A stretch of 15,185 bases of DNA, from positions 1-15,185 of the forward strand of contig CAZPEM010000078.1 in assembly GCA_964585575.1 (NCBI GenBank), given 5' to 3'. The first letter of the stretch is position 1; each line of letters opens with the position of its first letter. The notes beneath the pieces were generated by a model. That model ran no database searches and had not been told where the DNA came from. It worked only from the letters and a program-made list of their open reading frames with translations. The DNA comes from UBA4655 sp964585575. GTDB taxonomy: Bacteria; Planctomycetota; Planctomycetia; Pirellulales; UBA1268. The position numbers and the translations under genes were made by a program. Shown here piece by piece: positions 1-6,417 of this stretch.

Positions 1-4
1 CGAC

Positions 5-31
5 TGACGTCCTCCCCAAATCCTGAGCCAG
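5..31 (+). repeat. Left terminal inverted repeat of the IS3 element
   Basis: The stretch pairs with the reverse complement of 1160-1188 at about 17 of 27 positions when aligned without gaps. Shared blocks include a CCTC/CCC cluster and CTG followed by CCAG. Imperfect ends of 20-30 bp are normal for IS3 elements. I found this by eye, so the boundaries are approximate. Confidence 0.55.
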
Positions 32-82
32 GTCTTGTGAGAGAATCCTCGTACCCCGTCCGGGGCTTGAAAGGGTTCTCTG

Positions 83-250
83 ATGAAGGCGGACCGGGCA
101 CCGCCGCACAGCGGTGGTCGCGGCGGGATGGATCCGAAGATGGCGAAGCAGCTCCAGGAGCTCCAGAAGGAGAGCTCGAGGCTGAAGAAACTGGTGGCGG
201 ACCAGGCCCTGGACATGCTGATCCTCAAGGAGGCAGCCCGCCCAAACTGA
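83..250 (+). pseudogene. IS3-family orfA remnant (transposase DNA-binding subunit)
   Basis: The frame starting at ATG 83 encodes 55 residues. Its second half is the typical end of an IS3 OrfA: a GGMD motif followed by a leucine-zipper-like stretch (KQLQELQKESSRLKKLVADQ) and a short tail ending in LKEAARPN. A full OrfA has an N-terminal helix-turn-helix of about 50 residues before this zipper. Here that part is missing: only about 78 bp separate the left inverted repeat from this ATG, and the in-frame sequence upstream has several stops. An RWSR peptide in frame 1 just before the GGMD motif recalls the usual YRWR-x-YGGM junction, so a deletion plus a frameshift near position 115-130 is likely. 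No functional product is expected. Confidence 0.65.
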
Positions 251-1159
251 CGTGCCCCGAGCGTCGCCGCCGGACGGTGGAATCCGTCCGGCGGGCCTTG
301 GGGCAGGAAAAGGTCTCGGAAAGAAGGGTCTGTCGGGTACTCGGCCAGAACCGAGGCACGCAGCGTCACCGTCGCAGGACGGTAGACGGCGACCGTGAGT
401 TGCTCGGGGTGATGCGGAAGATCGTGGAGACGTTCCCGAGGCATGGGAGCGAGCGCACGCATCGTGTGCTGACCGGCCCGGAAGCGTTCGGAGGCTGGAA
501 GGTGAACTTCAAGCGGGTGCATCGGATCTGGAAGGAGGAGCACATGCAGGTGCCGCAGAAGCAGCGGAAACGCCGGAGATTGCCAGGGTCGAGTGCCAAT
601 GGGTGTATCCGGCACCGGGCGACGCACAGGAACCACATGTGGAGCTACGACTTCCTGACGGAGCGAACGGAGGACGGCAGGCAGCTACGGATCCTCGTTG
701 TGATCGACGAGTTCACGCGGGAGTGCCTTGCCATCGAGGTGGCGAGGTCGTTCACTGCCCGGGACGTGATCATGACGCGAAGGAGCTGTTCGCTGTGCGG
801 GGAGCGCCTGAGCATCTGCGGAGCGACAACGGGCCGGAGTTCGTTGCCAAGGAGATCCAGGAGTGGCTGGCGAGGGCGTGTGTCCGCACGCTGTACATCC
901 AGAAGGCGAGCCCTTGGGAGAATGGCTACGTGGAGAGCTTCAACGGCAGGCTGCGGGATGAGTTGCTGGACCGAGAGCTGTTCCTGAGCCTGCCTGAAGC
1001 CCGTGTCGTTCTCGACCAGTGGCGGATGGACTACAACCACAGGCGGCCGCATGGCGGCCTCAAGTGGATGACCCCGGCGGCCTTCGTTGCCGGGCTGGAC
1101 GATACGGCCTCCGGGGCGGTCCCGGCGGCGTCGCGAGGTGTGTCTCCGGCTCTCATGAG

Positions 1160-1188
1160 CACTGGTACAGAAACTGGCGAGGGGGCAA
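1160..1188 (-). repeat. Right terminal inverted repeat of the IS3 element
   Basis: This partner of the left repeat lies about 100 bp beyond the last recognisable transposase residues, a normal spacing. The orfB reading frame has no stop before this point and runs through the repeat into flanking DNA, another sign of decay. Confidence 0.5.
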
Positions 1189-1247
1189 GGGAAGGAACGC
1201 GGACGTTCGAGCCAGCCGCGGATACCATGTGCAACCTCCGGATTGAG

Positions 1248-1267
1248 TTTTCGGTAATTACCGAAAA
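1248..1267. repeat. Perfect 20-bp palindrome between the IS element and tRNA-Met
   Basis: The sequence TTTTCGGTAATTACCGAAAA equals its own reverse complement with no loop. It is AT-rich in a GC-rich setting. It has no following T tract on either strand, so it does not look like an intrinsic terminator. A dimeric repressor or activator could bind it, but no gene with an obvious start lies next to it. It sits about 60 bp outside the inferred right end of the insertion sequence. Confidence 0.6.
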
Positions 1268-1343
1268 CAGCCCGACGAAGGCCGCATGGCTCCACGCGGA
1301 AGCGGTGAGCGTTTTCCCCGCTCTCGGCGATGATTTTCAAGAG

Positions 1344-1417
1344 TAGCAGCGGCCGGACTTGAACCGGCGACACCCGGCTTATGAAGCCGGTGCTCTAACC
1401 AACTGAGCTACGCTGCC
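1344..1417 (-). tRNA. tRNA-Met (CAT anticodon), elongator type
   Basis: Read on the minus strand, the 74-nt sequence folds as a full cloverleaf. The acceptor arm is GGCAGCG against CGCTGCT (one G-T wobble), with discriminator A. The D arm contains AGCTCAGTTGGTTAGAGCA. The anticodon arm is CCGGC/GCCGG around TTCATAA, giving anticodon CAT. The T arm is GCCGG/CCGGC with loop TTCAAGT. The closed acceptor stem and D-arm form fit elongator methionine rather than initiator tRNA, which has a mismatched first pair. A tRNA-Ile whose C34 is modified to lysidine would share the CAT anticodon; the overall sequence favours Met. CCA is not encoded (CTC follows), so CCA must be added enzymatically. Confidence 0.93.
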
Positions 1418-1428
1418 TTGATGGAAGA

Positions 1429-1456
1429 AATATAGCCGCTCACGGGCCCTTGTGAA
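1429..1456 (-). promoter_or_regulatory. Sigma-70-type promoter of tRNA-Met
   Basis: On the minus strand TTCACA (1456-1451, 5 of 6 to consensus) is followed after 16 bases by TATATT (1434-1429, 5 of 6). The -10 box ends 11 bases before the mature tRNA 5' end, so transcription would start only a few bases upstream of it. The -35 box overlaps the T tract of the terminator of the upstream secreted-protein gene, so the two units are packed with no spare DNA. Confidence 0.6.
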
Positions 1457-1491
1457 AACGAAGGCGGCCCGGAAGGAATTCCCGGGCCGCC
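1453..1491 (-). terminator. Intrinsic terminator of the secreted CxxC protein gene
   Basis: A perfect 10-bp GC stem (GGCGGCCCGG at 1463-1472 with CCGGGCCGCC at 1482-1491) encloses a 9-nt loop. On the minus strand it is followed by TTCGTTTT. It lies 36 bp past the stop codon of the gene at 1527-2096 and just before the tRNA promoter, a natural boundary between the two units. Confidence 0.8.
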
Positions 1492-1526
1492 CCGCGTTGA
1501 CTGACTCGTCCGTCGACCGCCGCTCG

Positions 1527-2096
1527 CTACTCGACGAGCTTGCAGGACGCCTCGACGACCGCGGCGATCTTCTCGTCCGACAGGCCGCCCTTCGCGAAGG
1601 CGTGGTTCGCCTTGACCTGCCCGCCCCTGTAGCAGACGACCGTGACGTCGGCGTCGGGGGCGATCTTGAACTCCGGCGGGCCGTGCTGCAGGTCGTCGGG
1701 CACGACGAAGGCGATCCGCTTAATGCCATGCTTGGCGACGAATTCGGCCGTCGACTTCTTCAGGCTCTCCGCGTCGGAGCCGATCATGTTGACGAAACCC
1801 ATGAGCTTGTCGGCCTGATGCTCCTCGACCTCCTCCTCGAGCTTCTTGAGGAGCTTCGCGAGCTTCTCGTCGGCCGAGCGGGCGAAGACCATCACGACCG
1901 GCTTCGAGCCGGTCTTGCAGCGATAACACAGGTGCTGACCGTCTTTGATGTTGTCGTCGGGGTTGCCGGTGACCTTCGTCACCATGAAGGCGCCGACGCT
2001 GTCACCCACCTGCGGGCCGCTCGTGACCTCGGCGAATGCAGTGCCGGCCGTGGCGAGAACAGCGAAAAACGCCGCCAAAACAGAAGAACTCCGCAT
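1527..2096 (-). CDS. Secreted CYRC thioredoxin-like protein, function unknown
   Basis: The product has 189 residues. Residues 1-22 form a Sec signal peptide (RSSS, then a hydrophobic stretch, then AFA cleavage site), so the protein is exported. The mature part has a CYRC motif at 57-60 followed by a predicted beta strand (KPVVMVFAR), the order seen in thioredoxin-like folds. A charged helix with many Lys and Glu follows (about 76-98), then an alternating strand-helix pattern ending in VTVVCYRGGQVKANHAFA. Two more Cys lie at 155 and 185. I recognise the overall form as a small protein family common in planctomycetes, but know of no established role; a redox or metal-binding job in the periplasm is inference. 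The ATG at 2096 is preferred because AAGGAG sits 8 bases upstream. A GTG at 2117 is also in frame but lies upstream of that ribosome-binding site. The gene is single, with its own terminator. Confidence 0.8.
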   Translation of the reverse strand: MRSSSVLAAFFAVLATAGTAFAEVTSGPQVGDSVGAFMVTKVTGNPDDNIKDGQHLCYRCKTGSKPVVMVFARSADEKLAKLLKKLEEEVEEHQADKLMGFVNMIGSDAESLKKSTAEFVAKHGIKRIAFVVPDDLQHGPPEFKIAPDADVTVVCYRGGQVKANHAFAKGGLSDEKIAAVVEASCKLVE

Positions 2097-2185
2097 CGTT
2101 GAAACTCCTTGATTCACGGGGGGCAGCGAAAGCCTTCGCCCTCGCTACGAGCTGGCCGCGACGTCCGAGCCGCTGCCATGATCCT

Positions 2186-2243
2186 GGTGACGCACCGTGC
2201 GGCACCCGTTTACTCCCAACCCGGTGTCGCACCGTGCGGCACC
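2186..2243. repeat. Two copies of a 21-bp quasi-palindrome
   Basis: Copies at 2186-2206 and 2223-2243 differ at one base (GGTGACGCACC... against GGTGTCGCACC...). They share the 16-bp core CGCACCGTGCGGCACC and repeat with a 37-bp period. Each copy is nearly symmetrical: the second matches its own reverse complement at 18 of 21 positions, counting the centre as a mismatch. They lie between divergent genes, in the predicted leader of the secreted-protein gene and upstream of the aldehyde dehydrogenase gene. They could be a tandem operator or short copies of a dispersed palindromic repeat. Confidence 0.55.
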
Positions 2244-2253
2244 AAATCGCTTC

Positions 2254-2283
2254 TTGCAGCCATCATCATATACGGGCTACCAT
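2254..2283 (+). promoter_or_regulatory. Possible promoter of the aldehyde dehydrogenase operon
   Basis: TTGCAG (2254-2259) and TACCAT (2278-2283) are 18 bases apart, each 4 of 6 to the sigma-70 consensus. They overlap the proposed opposite-strand promoter, so the two transcription units may compete for or share control from this site. Weak evidence. Confidence 0.25.
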
Positions 2284-2294
2284 CGCGAAGACAA
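2265..2294 (-). promoter_or_regulatory. Possible promoter of the secreted CxxC protein gene
   Basis: On the minus strand TTGTCT (2294-2289, 4 of 6) is followed after 18 bases by TATGAT (2270-2265, 5 of 6). It would give a leader of about 160 bases containing both copies of the 21-bp quasi-palindrome. The call rests only on these hexamers. Confidence 0.35.
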
Positions 2295-2375
2295 TCTGCC
2301 GGATCCCCGGGCACGAAAGCCCTTTCGGCGTTCCTACTGCCCTCCGCCGGATTCTGCCATGAAAGTTGAATCTCT

Positions 2376-3857
2376 ATGCCGACCGCCTCAGCGTCTCCCG
2401 TGATCCGTCGCAGGCCCGACGTCCGGCAGACCCAGTGTTTCATCGGCGGCCAATGGCTGCCCGCCCGGACCGGGAAGACGTTCGCGACGATCGACCCGGC
2501 GACCGAGGAGGTGATCGCCCAGGTCGCCGAGGGGGATGCTGCCGACGTCGATGCAGCCGTTCGCGCCGCCCGCACCGCCTTCGACGACGGGCCCTGGCCG
2601 CGGATGGATGCCCGCGACCGCGGCCGACTGATGGCGAAGCTCTGTGACCTCATCGAGGAGGAGATCGACGAGCTTGCGGCCCTCGAGTCGCTCGACAACG
2701 GCAAGCCGTTCAAGGACGCCCGTCACGGCGACCTTCCGCTCGCCCTCGACTGCCTGCGGTACTACGCCGGCTGGGCTGACAAGATCCACGGCCAGACGAT
2801 CCCCGTCCGCGGGCCGCACTTCACCTACACCCGTCGCGAGCCGGTGGGCGTGGCGGGCCAGATCATTCCCTGGAACTTCCCGATCCTCATGACGGCCTGG
2901 AAGTGGGGGCCGGCGCTCGCGGCGGGATGCACGGTGGTGATGAAGCCCGCGGAACAGACGCCGCTGACCTGCCTGCGGCTCGCGCGGCTCGCGCAGAAGG
3001 CCGGCATCCCCGATGGCGTGATCAACGTCGTGCCGGGCTTTGGGCCGACCGCGGGCGCGGCGATCGTGAGGCATCCCGGCATCGACAAGGTCGCCTTCAC
3101 CGGCTCCGGCGAAACCGCGCAGGTGATCATGCGGCAGGCGGCCGACACGCTCAAGCGGCTCACCTTCGAGCTCGGCGGCAAGAGCCCCAACATCGTCTTC
3201 CCCGACGCCGACCTCGACGCGGCGGCGATCGGCGCCCACGTCGGCATCCACCTCAATCAGGGGCAGTGCTGCTGCGCGGGATCGCGGCTCTTCGTCCATG
3301 AATCGATCCACGGGGCGTTCGTCGAACGCGTCGTAGAGATGAGCCGCGGGCGGAAGGTGGGCGATCCGTTCGATCCCGCGACCGACCAGGGGCCGCAGGT
3401 CGACCGGGCACAGTTCGACAAGATCATGGGCTACATCGACCTCGGGCGAACGCAGGGGGCGACCTGCGCCACCGGCGGCTCGCGGGTCGGCTCGAAGGGA
3501 TTCTTCATCGAGCCGACGGTCTTCACCGGCGTCACCGACGAGATGGCGATCGCGCGGGAGGAGATCTTCGGTCCCGTGCTGTCGGTGCTCTCGTTCTCGG
3601 ACGTCGACGAACTCGTGCGGCGGGCGAACGCCACCGACTTCGGCCTCGCGGCCGCGGTCTGGACCCGGGACGTGAAGCTCGCCCACCACGTGGCCCACCG
3701 GCTGCGGGCCGGCACGGTGTGGGTGAACTGCTACGACGTCTTCGACGCCGCGGCGCCGTTCGGCGGCTACAAGCGGTCGGGGTTCGGCCGCGAACTCGGG
3801 GAGCGGGGCCTCGACGCCTACCTCGAAACGAAGACGGTCACGGTAAGCATCGGGTGA
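2376..3857 (+). CDS. NAD(P)-dependent aldehyde dehydrogenase
   Basis: The 493-residue protein has the standard length and motif order of the aldehyde dehydrogenase superfamily, which oxidises aldehydes to carboxylic acids with NAD(P)+. Visible landmarks are IPWNFPI with oxyanion-hole Asn167, VVMKPAEQTP with Lys190, the FTGS cofactor turn (241-244), FELGGKSP with general-base Glu265, and NQGQCCCAGSR with the catalytic Cys most likely the middle one, Cys299. EEIFGPV (395-401) and PFGGYKRSGFGRE (461-473) are also present. The NQGQCCCAGSR wording matches the ALDH1/ALDH2-like branch, which has broad substrates, so the natural aldehyde cannot be named. No signal peptide, so it is cytoplasmic. There is no good ribosome-binding site before ATG 2376, and the first 20 residues are not part of the conserved fold, so a later GTG near 2400 is possible. 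The oxidoreductase gene follows after 37 bp in the same direction. Confidence 0.93.
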   Translation: MPTASASPVIRRRPDVRQTQCFIGGQWLPARTGKTFATIDPATEEVIAQVAEGDAADVDAAVRAARTAFDDGPWPRMDARDRGRLMAKLCDLIEEEIDELAALESLDNGKPFKDARHGDLPLALDCLRYYAGWADKIHGQTIPVRGPHFTYTRREPVGVAGQIIPWNFPILMTAWKWGPALAAGCTVVMKPAEQTPLTCLRLARLAQKAGIPDGVINVVPGFGPTAGAAIVRHPGIDKVAFTGSGETAQVIMRQAADTLKRLTFELGGKSPNIVFPDADLDAAAIGAHVGIHLNQGQCCCAGSRLFVHESIHGAFVERVVEMSRGRKVGDPFDPATDQGPQVDRAQFDKIMGYIDLGRTQGATCATGGSRVGSKGFFIEPTVFTGVTDEMAIAREEIFGPVLSVLSFSDVDELVRRANATDFGLAAAVWTRDVKLAHHVAHRLRAGTVWVNCYDVFDAAAPFGGYKRSGFGRELGERGLDAYLETKTVTVSIG

Positions 3858-3894
3858 ACGGAAGTCGGGGGCGAGCGGCAAAGCCGGGGAGCAC

Positions 3895-6213
3895 ATGGGA
3901 AGGTTTTTCGGCAGGGTGACGACGGGCGGGGGCTTTCGCGCGGTCCTCTACACGCTCAAGAAGTCGCGGCAGGCGGGCGGCCTGTGGAAGTTTTGGAAGG
4001 CGATGCGGTCGAAGAACGCCTGCAAGACCTGCGCCCTCGGCATGGGCGGGCAGAAGGGGGGCATGGTCAACGAGGCCGGCCACTTCCCGGAGGTCTGCAA
4101 GAAGTCGTTCCAGGCGATGGTCGCCGACATGCAGGGGGCCGTGAAGCCGGAGTTCTTCGAGACCTACTCCATCCCGCAGCTGCAGGCCTTCACGCCCTAT
4201 CAGATGGAGCACTCGGGCCGGCTCGTGCAGCCCGTCGTGCTCGAAAAGGGCTCGCAGCACTACCGGCCGATCTCCTGGGATGACGCGATGGGCCGGATCG
4301 CGAAAAAGCTCGCGGCCACGCGGCCCGACGAGACGTTCTGGTACTTCAGCGGACGCTCGAGCAACGAGGCCGGCTTCCTCCTGCAGCTCTTCGCGCGGAT
4401 CTACGGCACGAACCACGTCAACAACTGCAGCTTCTACTGCCATCAGGCGAGCGGCGTCGGCCTCGCGAGCATGCTCGGCACGGGCGCCGGCACCGTGAAG
4501 CTCGACGACATGGAGGGGGCCGACTGCGTGATCGTGCTCGGCGGGAACCCCGCGAGCAATCACCCGCGGATGATGCGGTCGCTCATGATGGTCCGACGCC
4601 GTGGCGGAAGGGTGATCGTGGTGAACCCGATCATCGAGACCGGCATGGTGAATTTTTCGGTGCCGAGCGATCCCTGGGCGCTCCTCTTCGGGGCGGAGAT
4701 CGCGAGCACGAACGTGCAGCCGCACGTCGGCGGCGACATGGCGTTCATCTACGGCATCATGAAGCGGCTGCGGGAGCTCGACCGCGAGACGCCGGGAATC
4801 GTGGACGAGACGTTCCTCCGCGAGCGGGCCCACGGTTGGCCGGAGCTCGCTTCGCGGCTCGACTCGCTCTCCTGGGAAGAGATCGTGCACAAGTCGGGCG
4901 TGTCGCACGAGCAGATCTGCGACGTCGCCAGGCAGTACGCCGACAGCAAGCGGGTGATCTTCGCCTGGACGATGGGCGTCACCCACCAGCTCCACGGCGC
5001 GGCGACCGTGCAGGCGATCGCGGCCTGTGCGCTCATGCGACGGATGGTGGGCCGGCCCGGGGCGGGGCTCCAGCCGATCCGTGGCCACTCCAACATCCAG
5101 GGCATGGGCACGGTCGGCGTCACCCCCACGCTCAAGAAGGCGATCTTCCAGCGGCTCGAGCAGGAATACGGCGTGAAGCTTCCGACGACGAAGGGCTACG
5201 ACACGCTCGAATGCCTCGACGCGGCCGACCGCGACGAGATGCGGTTCGCCCTCTGCCTCGGCGGCAACCTCTACGGCGCGAGCCCCGACGCGACGTATGC
5301 GAAGCGGTCGCTCTCGAAGGTGGACACGGTCGTCTATATGAGCACGTCGCTCAACACGGGCCACGCGAGCGGCCTCGGGGCCGAGGAGACGATCATCCTC
5401 CCCGTGCTCGCCCGCGACGAGGAGCCGGAGCCCTCGACGCAGGAGAGCATGTTCAGCTACGTGCGGCTCTCCGACGGCGGAACCCCGCGGCACGTGGGGC
5501 CTCGGAGCGAGGTCGAGATCATCGCCGACATGGCTTGCCGGGTGCTCGGCCAAACCACGAAGGGGACGACGACGAACGGGAGTGATGGGGACGCGATCGA
5601 CTGGCGCGAGATGGCCCACACCTCCACGATCCGCAAGGCGATCGCGAGGATCGTGCCCGGCATGGAGCAGGTGGCCGAGATCGACCGCACGAAGACGGAG
5701 TTCTCGATTCCCGGCCGCGCGATCGACTCGCCGACCTTCCCGACCGAGGACGGCAAGGCGACCCTCTTCACGCACGACCTGCCCGACCCGCCGGACGGGA
5801 TCCAGCTGATGACGATCCGCAGCGAGGGGCAGTTCAACACGGTCGTCTACGAGGAGGAGGATCTCTACCGCAACCAGACCCGCCGCGACGTCGTGCTCAT
5901 CCATCCCGACGACATTCGCAGGCTGGGGCTGCAGAGCGGGGGGCAGTGCCGGATCAAAAGCTCGGCCGGCGAGATGCGAGGGCAGATCGTCTCGGAATTC
6001 GACCAGATCCGACCGGGCAATGTCGCGATGTACTATCCCGAGAGCAACGTCCTCGTGCCGAAGGCGGCCGACCCGCTCTCCCGCACGCCCGCCTACAAGC
6101 GGGTGGCCGTGACGCTCGAGCCCGACGAGCAGGTCGTCGCCACGATCCGGCCGAAGCCCGAGGTCGTCGCGGCGGGAACGCCCCGCGACACAATGAACGC
6201 GTGCGCGGGCTGA
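3895..6213 (+). CDS. FdhF/YdeP-family molybdopterin oxidoreductase
   Basis: The 772-residue protein matches the FdhF/YdeP family, formate dehydrogenase-like enzymes carrying a bis-molybdopterin guanine dinucleotide cofactor, in both length and wording. Cys43, Cys46 and Cys68 (CKTC ... EVCKK) lie where the Fe-S cluster of the relatives binds. Only three such Cys are seen, as I recall for YdeP, rather than the usual four. NNCSFYCHQASGVGL places Cys182-His183 at the position of the Mo-binding selenocysteine and His of E. coli FdhF. Later motifs are GGNPASNHPRMM, RGHSNIQGMGTVGVTP and a C-terminal molydopterin-binding domain (about 620-745) with RSEGQFNTVVYEE. There is no twin-arginine or Sec signal, so it is cytoplasmic. 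GGGGAG lies 3 bases before ATG 3895. It follows the aldehyde dehydrogenase gene by 37 bp. True formate dehydrogenase activity is not proven: many YdeP-type proteins have unknown substrates. Confidence 0.88.
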   Translation: MGRFFGRVTTGGGFRAVLYTLKKSRQAGGLWKFWKAMRSKNACKTCALGMGGQKGGMVNEAGHFPEVCKKSFQAMVADMQGAVKPEFFETYSIPQLQAFTPYQMEHSGRLVQPVVLEKGSQHYRPISWDDAMGRIAKKLAATRPDETFWYFSGRSSNEAGFLLQLFARIYGTNHVNNCSFYCHQASGVGLASMLGTGAGTVKLDDMEGADCVIVLGGNPASNHPRMMRSLMMVRRRGGRVIVVNPIIETGMVNFSVPSDPWALLFGAEIASTNVQPHVGGDMAFIYGIMKRLRELDRETPGIVDETFLRERAHGWPELASRLDSLSWEEIVHKSGVSHEQICDVARQYADSKRVIFAWTMGVTHQLHGAATVQAIAACALMRRMVGRPGAGLQPIRGHSNIQGMGTVGVTPTLKKAIFQRLEQEYGVKLPTTKGYDTLECLDAADRDEMRFALCLGGNLYGASPDATYAKRSLSKVDTVVYMSTSLNTGHASGLGAEETIILPVLARDEEPEPSTQESMFSYVRLSDGGTPRHVGPRSEVEIIADMACRVLGQTTKGTTTNGSDGDAIDWREMAHTSTIRKAIARIVPGMEQVAEIDRTKTEFSIPGRAIDSPTFPTEDGKATLFTHDLPDPPDGIQLMTIRSEGQFNTVVYEEEDLYRNQTRRDVVLIHPDDIRRLGLQSGGQCRIKSSAGEMRGQIVSEFDQIRPGNVAMYYPESNVLVPKAADPLSRTPAYKRVAVTLEPDEQVVATIRPKPEVVAAGTPRDTMNACAG

Positions 6214-6241
6214 TATCTGTCTGGATATCTGGAGGTCGCAA

Positions 6242-6408
6242 GGGTCGGGGCTGACCGTTCCATGTCGCCGGCGTAGCTGACCAGCGGAGCCAGGGCACCG
6301 ATTCGTCGCAGGCGGATTGGTCGGCGGAGCGCCAGTCAGGTCCGAGTGAGCGGAGGTCCGGAGGACCGCAGCGAACGTCCGGAGACGTGGCACGGTCAGC
6401 TCCGACCC
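6242..6408. repeat. 167-bp element with 30-bp imperfect inverted ends
   Basis: The arms 6242-6271 and 6379-6408 match as inverted repeats at 26 of 30 positions, with a near-perfect outer block (16 of 17, starting GGGTCGG and ending CTGACCGT). Between them is a short hairpin, GGTCC-GGA-GGACC, near 6355-6367. The element fills almost all of the 204-bp gap between the convergent oxidoreductase and mutS genes and ends 9 bp from the mutS stop codon. It lacks a T tract, so it is not a typical intrinsic terminator. It may be a miniature inverted-repeat element, or a long RNA hairpin that protects or ends both transcripts. Confidence 0.5.
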
Positions 6409-6417
6409 GGCCATGAG

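Larger units (their letters stand above)
5..1188 (+). mobile_element. Decayed IS3-family insertion sequence
   Basis: The unit of about 1.18 kb is bounded by imperfect inverted repeats, begins with TG and ends with CA a base or so before its edge, as IS3 elements do. It contains an orfA remnant and an orfB with the DDE integrase core. The two genes overlap in different frames, the usual IS3 layout in which a programmed frameshift makes the OrfAB transposase. The element looks inactive: orfA is too short (55 codons instead of about 90-100) and orfB has a second, non-programmed frameshift. The wording of orfB (WSYDF, DNGPEF, SPWENGYVESFNG) is closest to the IS407-like part of the family. No convincing target-site duplication is visible at the two edges, so the exact ends are uncertain by a few bases. 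Confidence 0.8.
241..1346 (+). pseudogene. IS3-family orfB transposase, frameshifted
   Basis: The first part is read in frame 1 and the last part in frame 3. Together they make a near-complete IS3 integrase: SERRVCRVLGQ and KVNFKRVHRIWKEE in the N-terminal region, then the rve core. The catalytic triad is visible: Asp in SYDF (codon 649-651), Asp in SDNGPEF (825-827) and Glu in VESFNG (933-935). The second Asp and the Glu are 35 residues apart, the canonical DD35E spacing. Near 774-780 the frame changes from ARDVIMT in frame 1 to KELFAVRGAPEHLRSDNG in frame 3, best explained by loss of one base. The stretch at 440-495 (HGSERTHRVLTGPEAFGG) also departs from the usual YGYRRI-type motif. Recognisable homology fades after MTPAAFVAGLD near 1100. 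The open frame continues past the right inverted repeat and stops inside the tRNA gene, so its last 50 residues are not transposase. Confidence 0.85.

Noticed and set aside
1..1192. Target-site duplication flanking the insertion sequence
   Set aside because: The bases outside the two inferred ends (CGAC and GGGA) do not match as a 3-5 bp direct repeat.
1188..1417. tRNA-Met as an integration site (att) for a mobile island
   Set aside because: No second copy of the tRNA 3' end was seen in the window and no tyrosine integrase is present.
2388..3896. 502-codon open frame on the minus strand opposite the aldehyde dehydrogenase gene
   Set aside because: The plus-strand product has every catalytic motif of its family; the antisense frame has none and a biased composition.
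3838..6414. 858-codon open frame on the minus strand opposite the oxidoreductase gene
   Set aside because: It is a shadow of GC-rich codon use in the real gene. Its translation is low in complexity, rich in Arg, His, Asp and Val, and has no recognisable domain.
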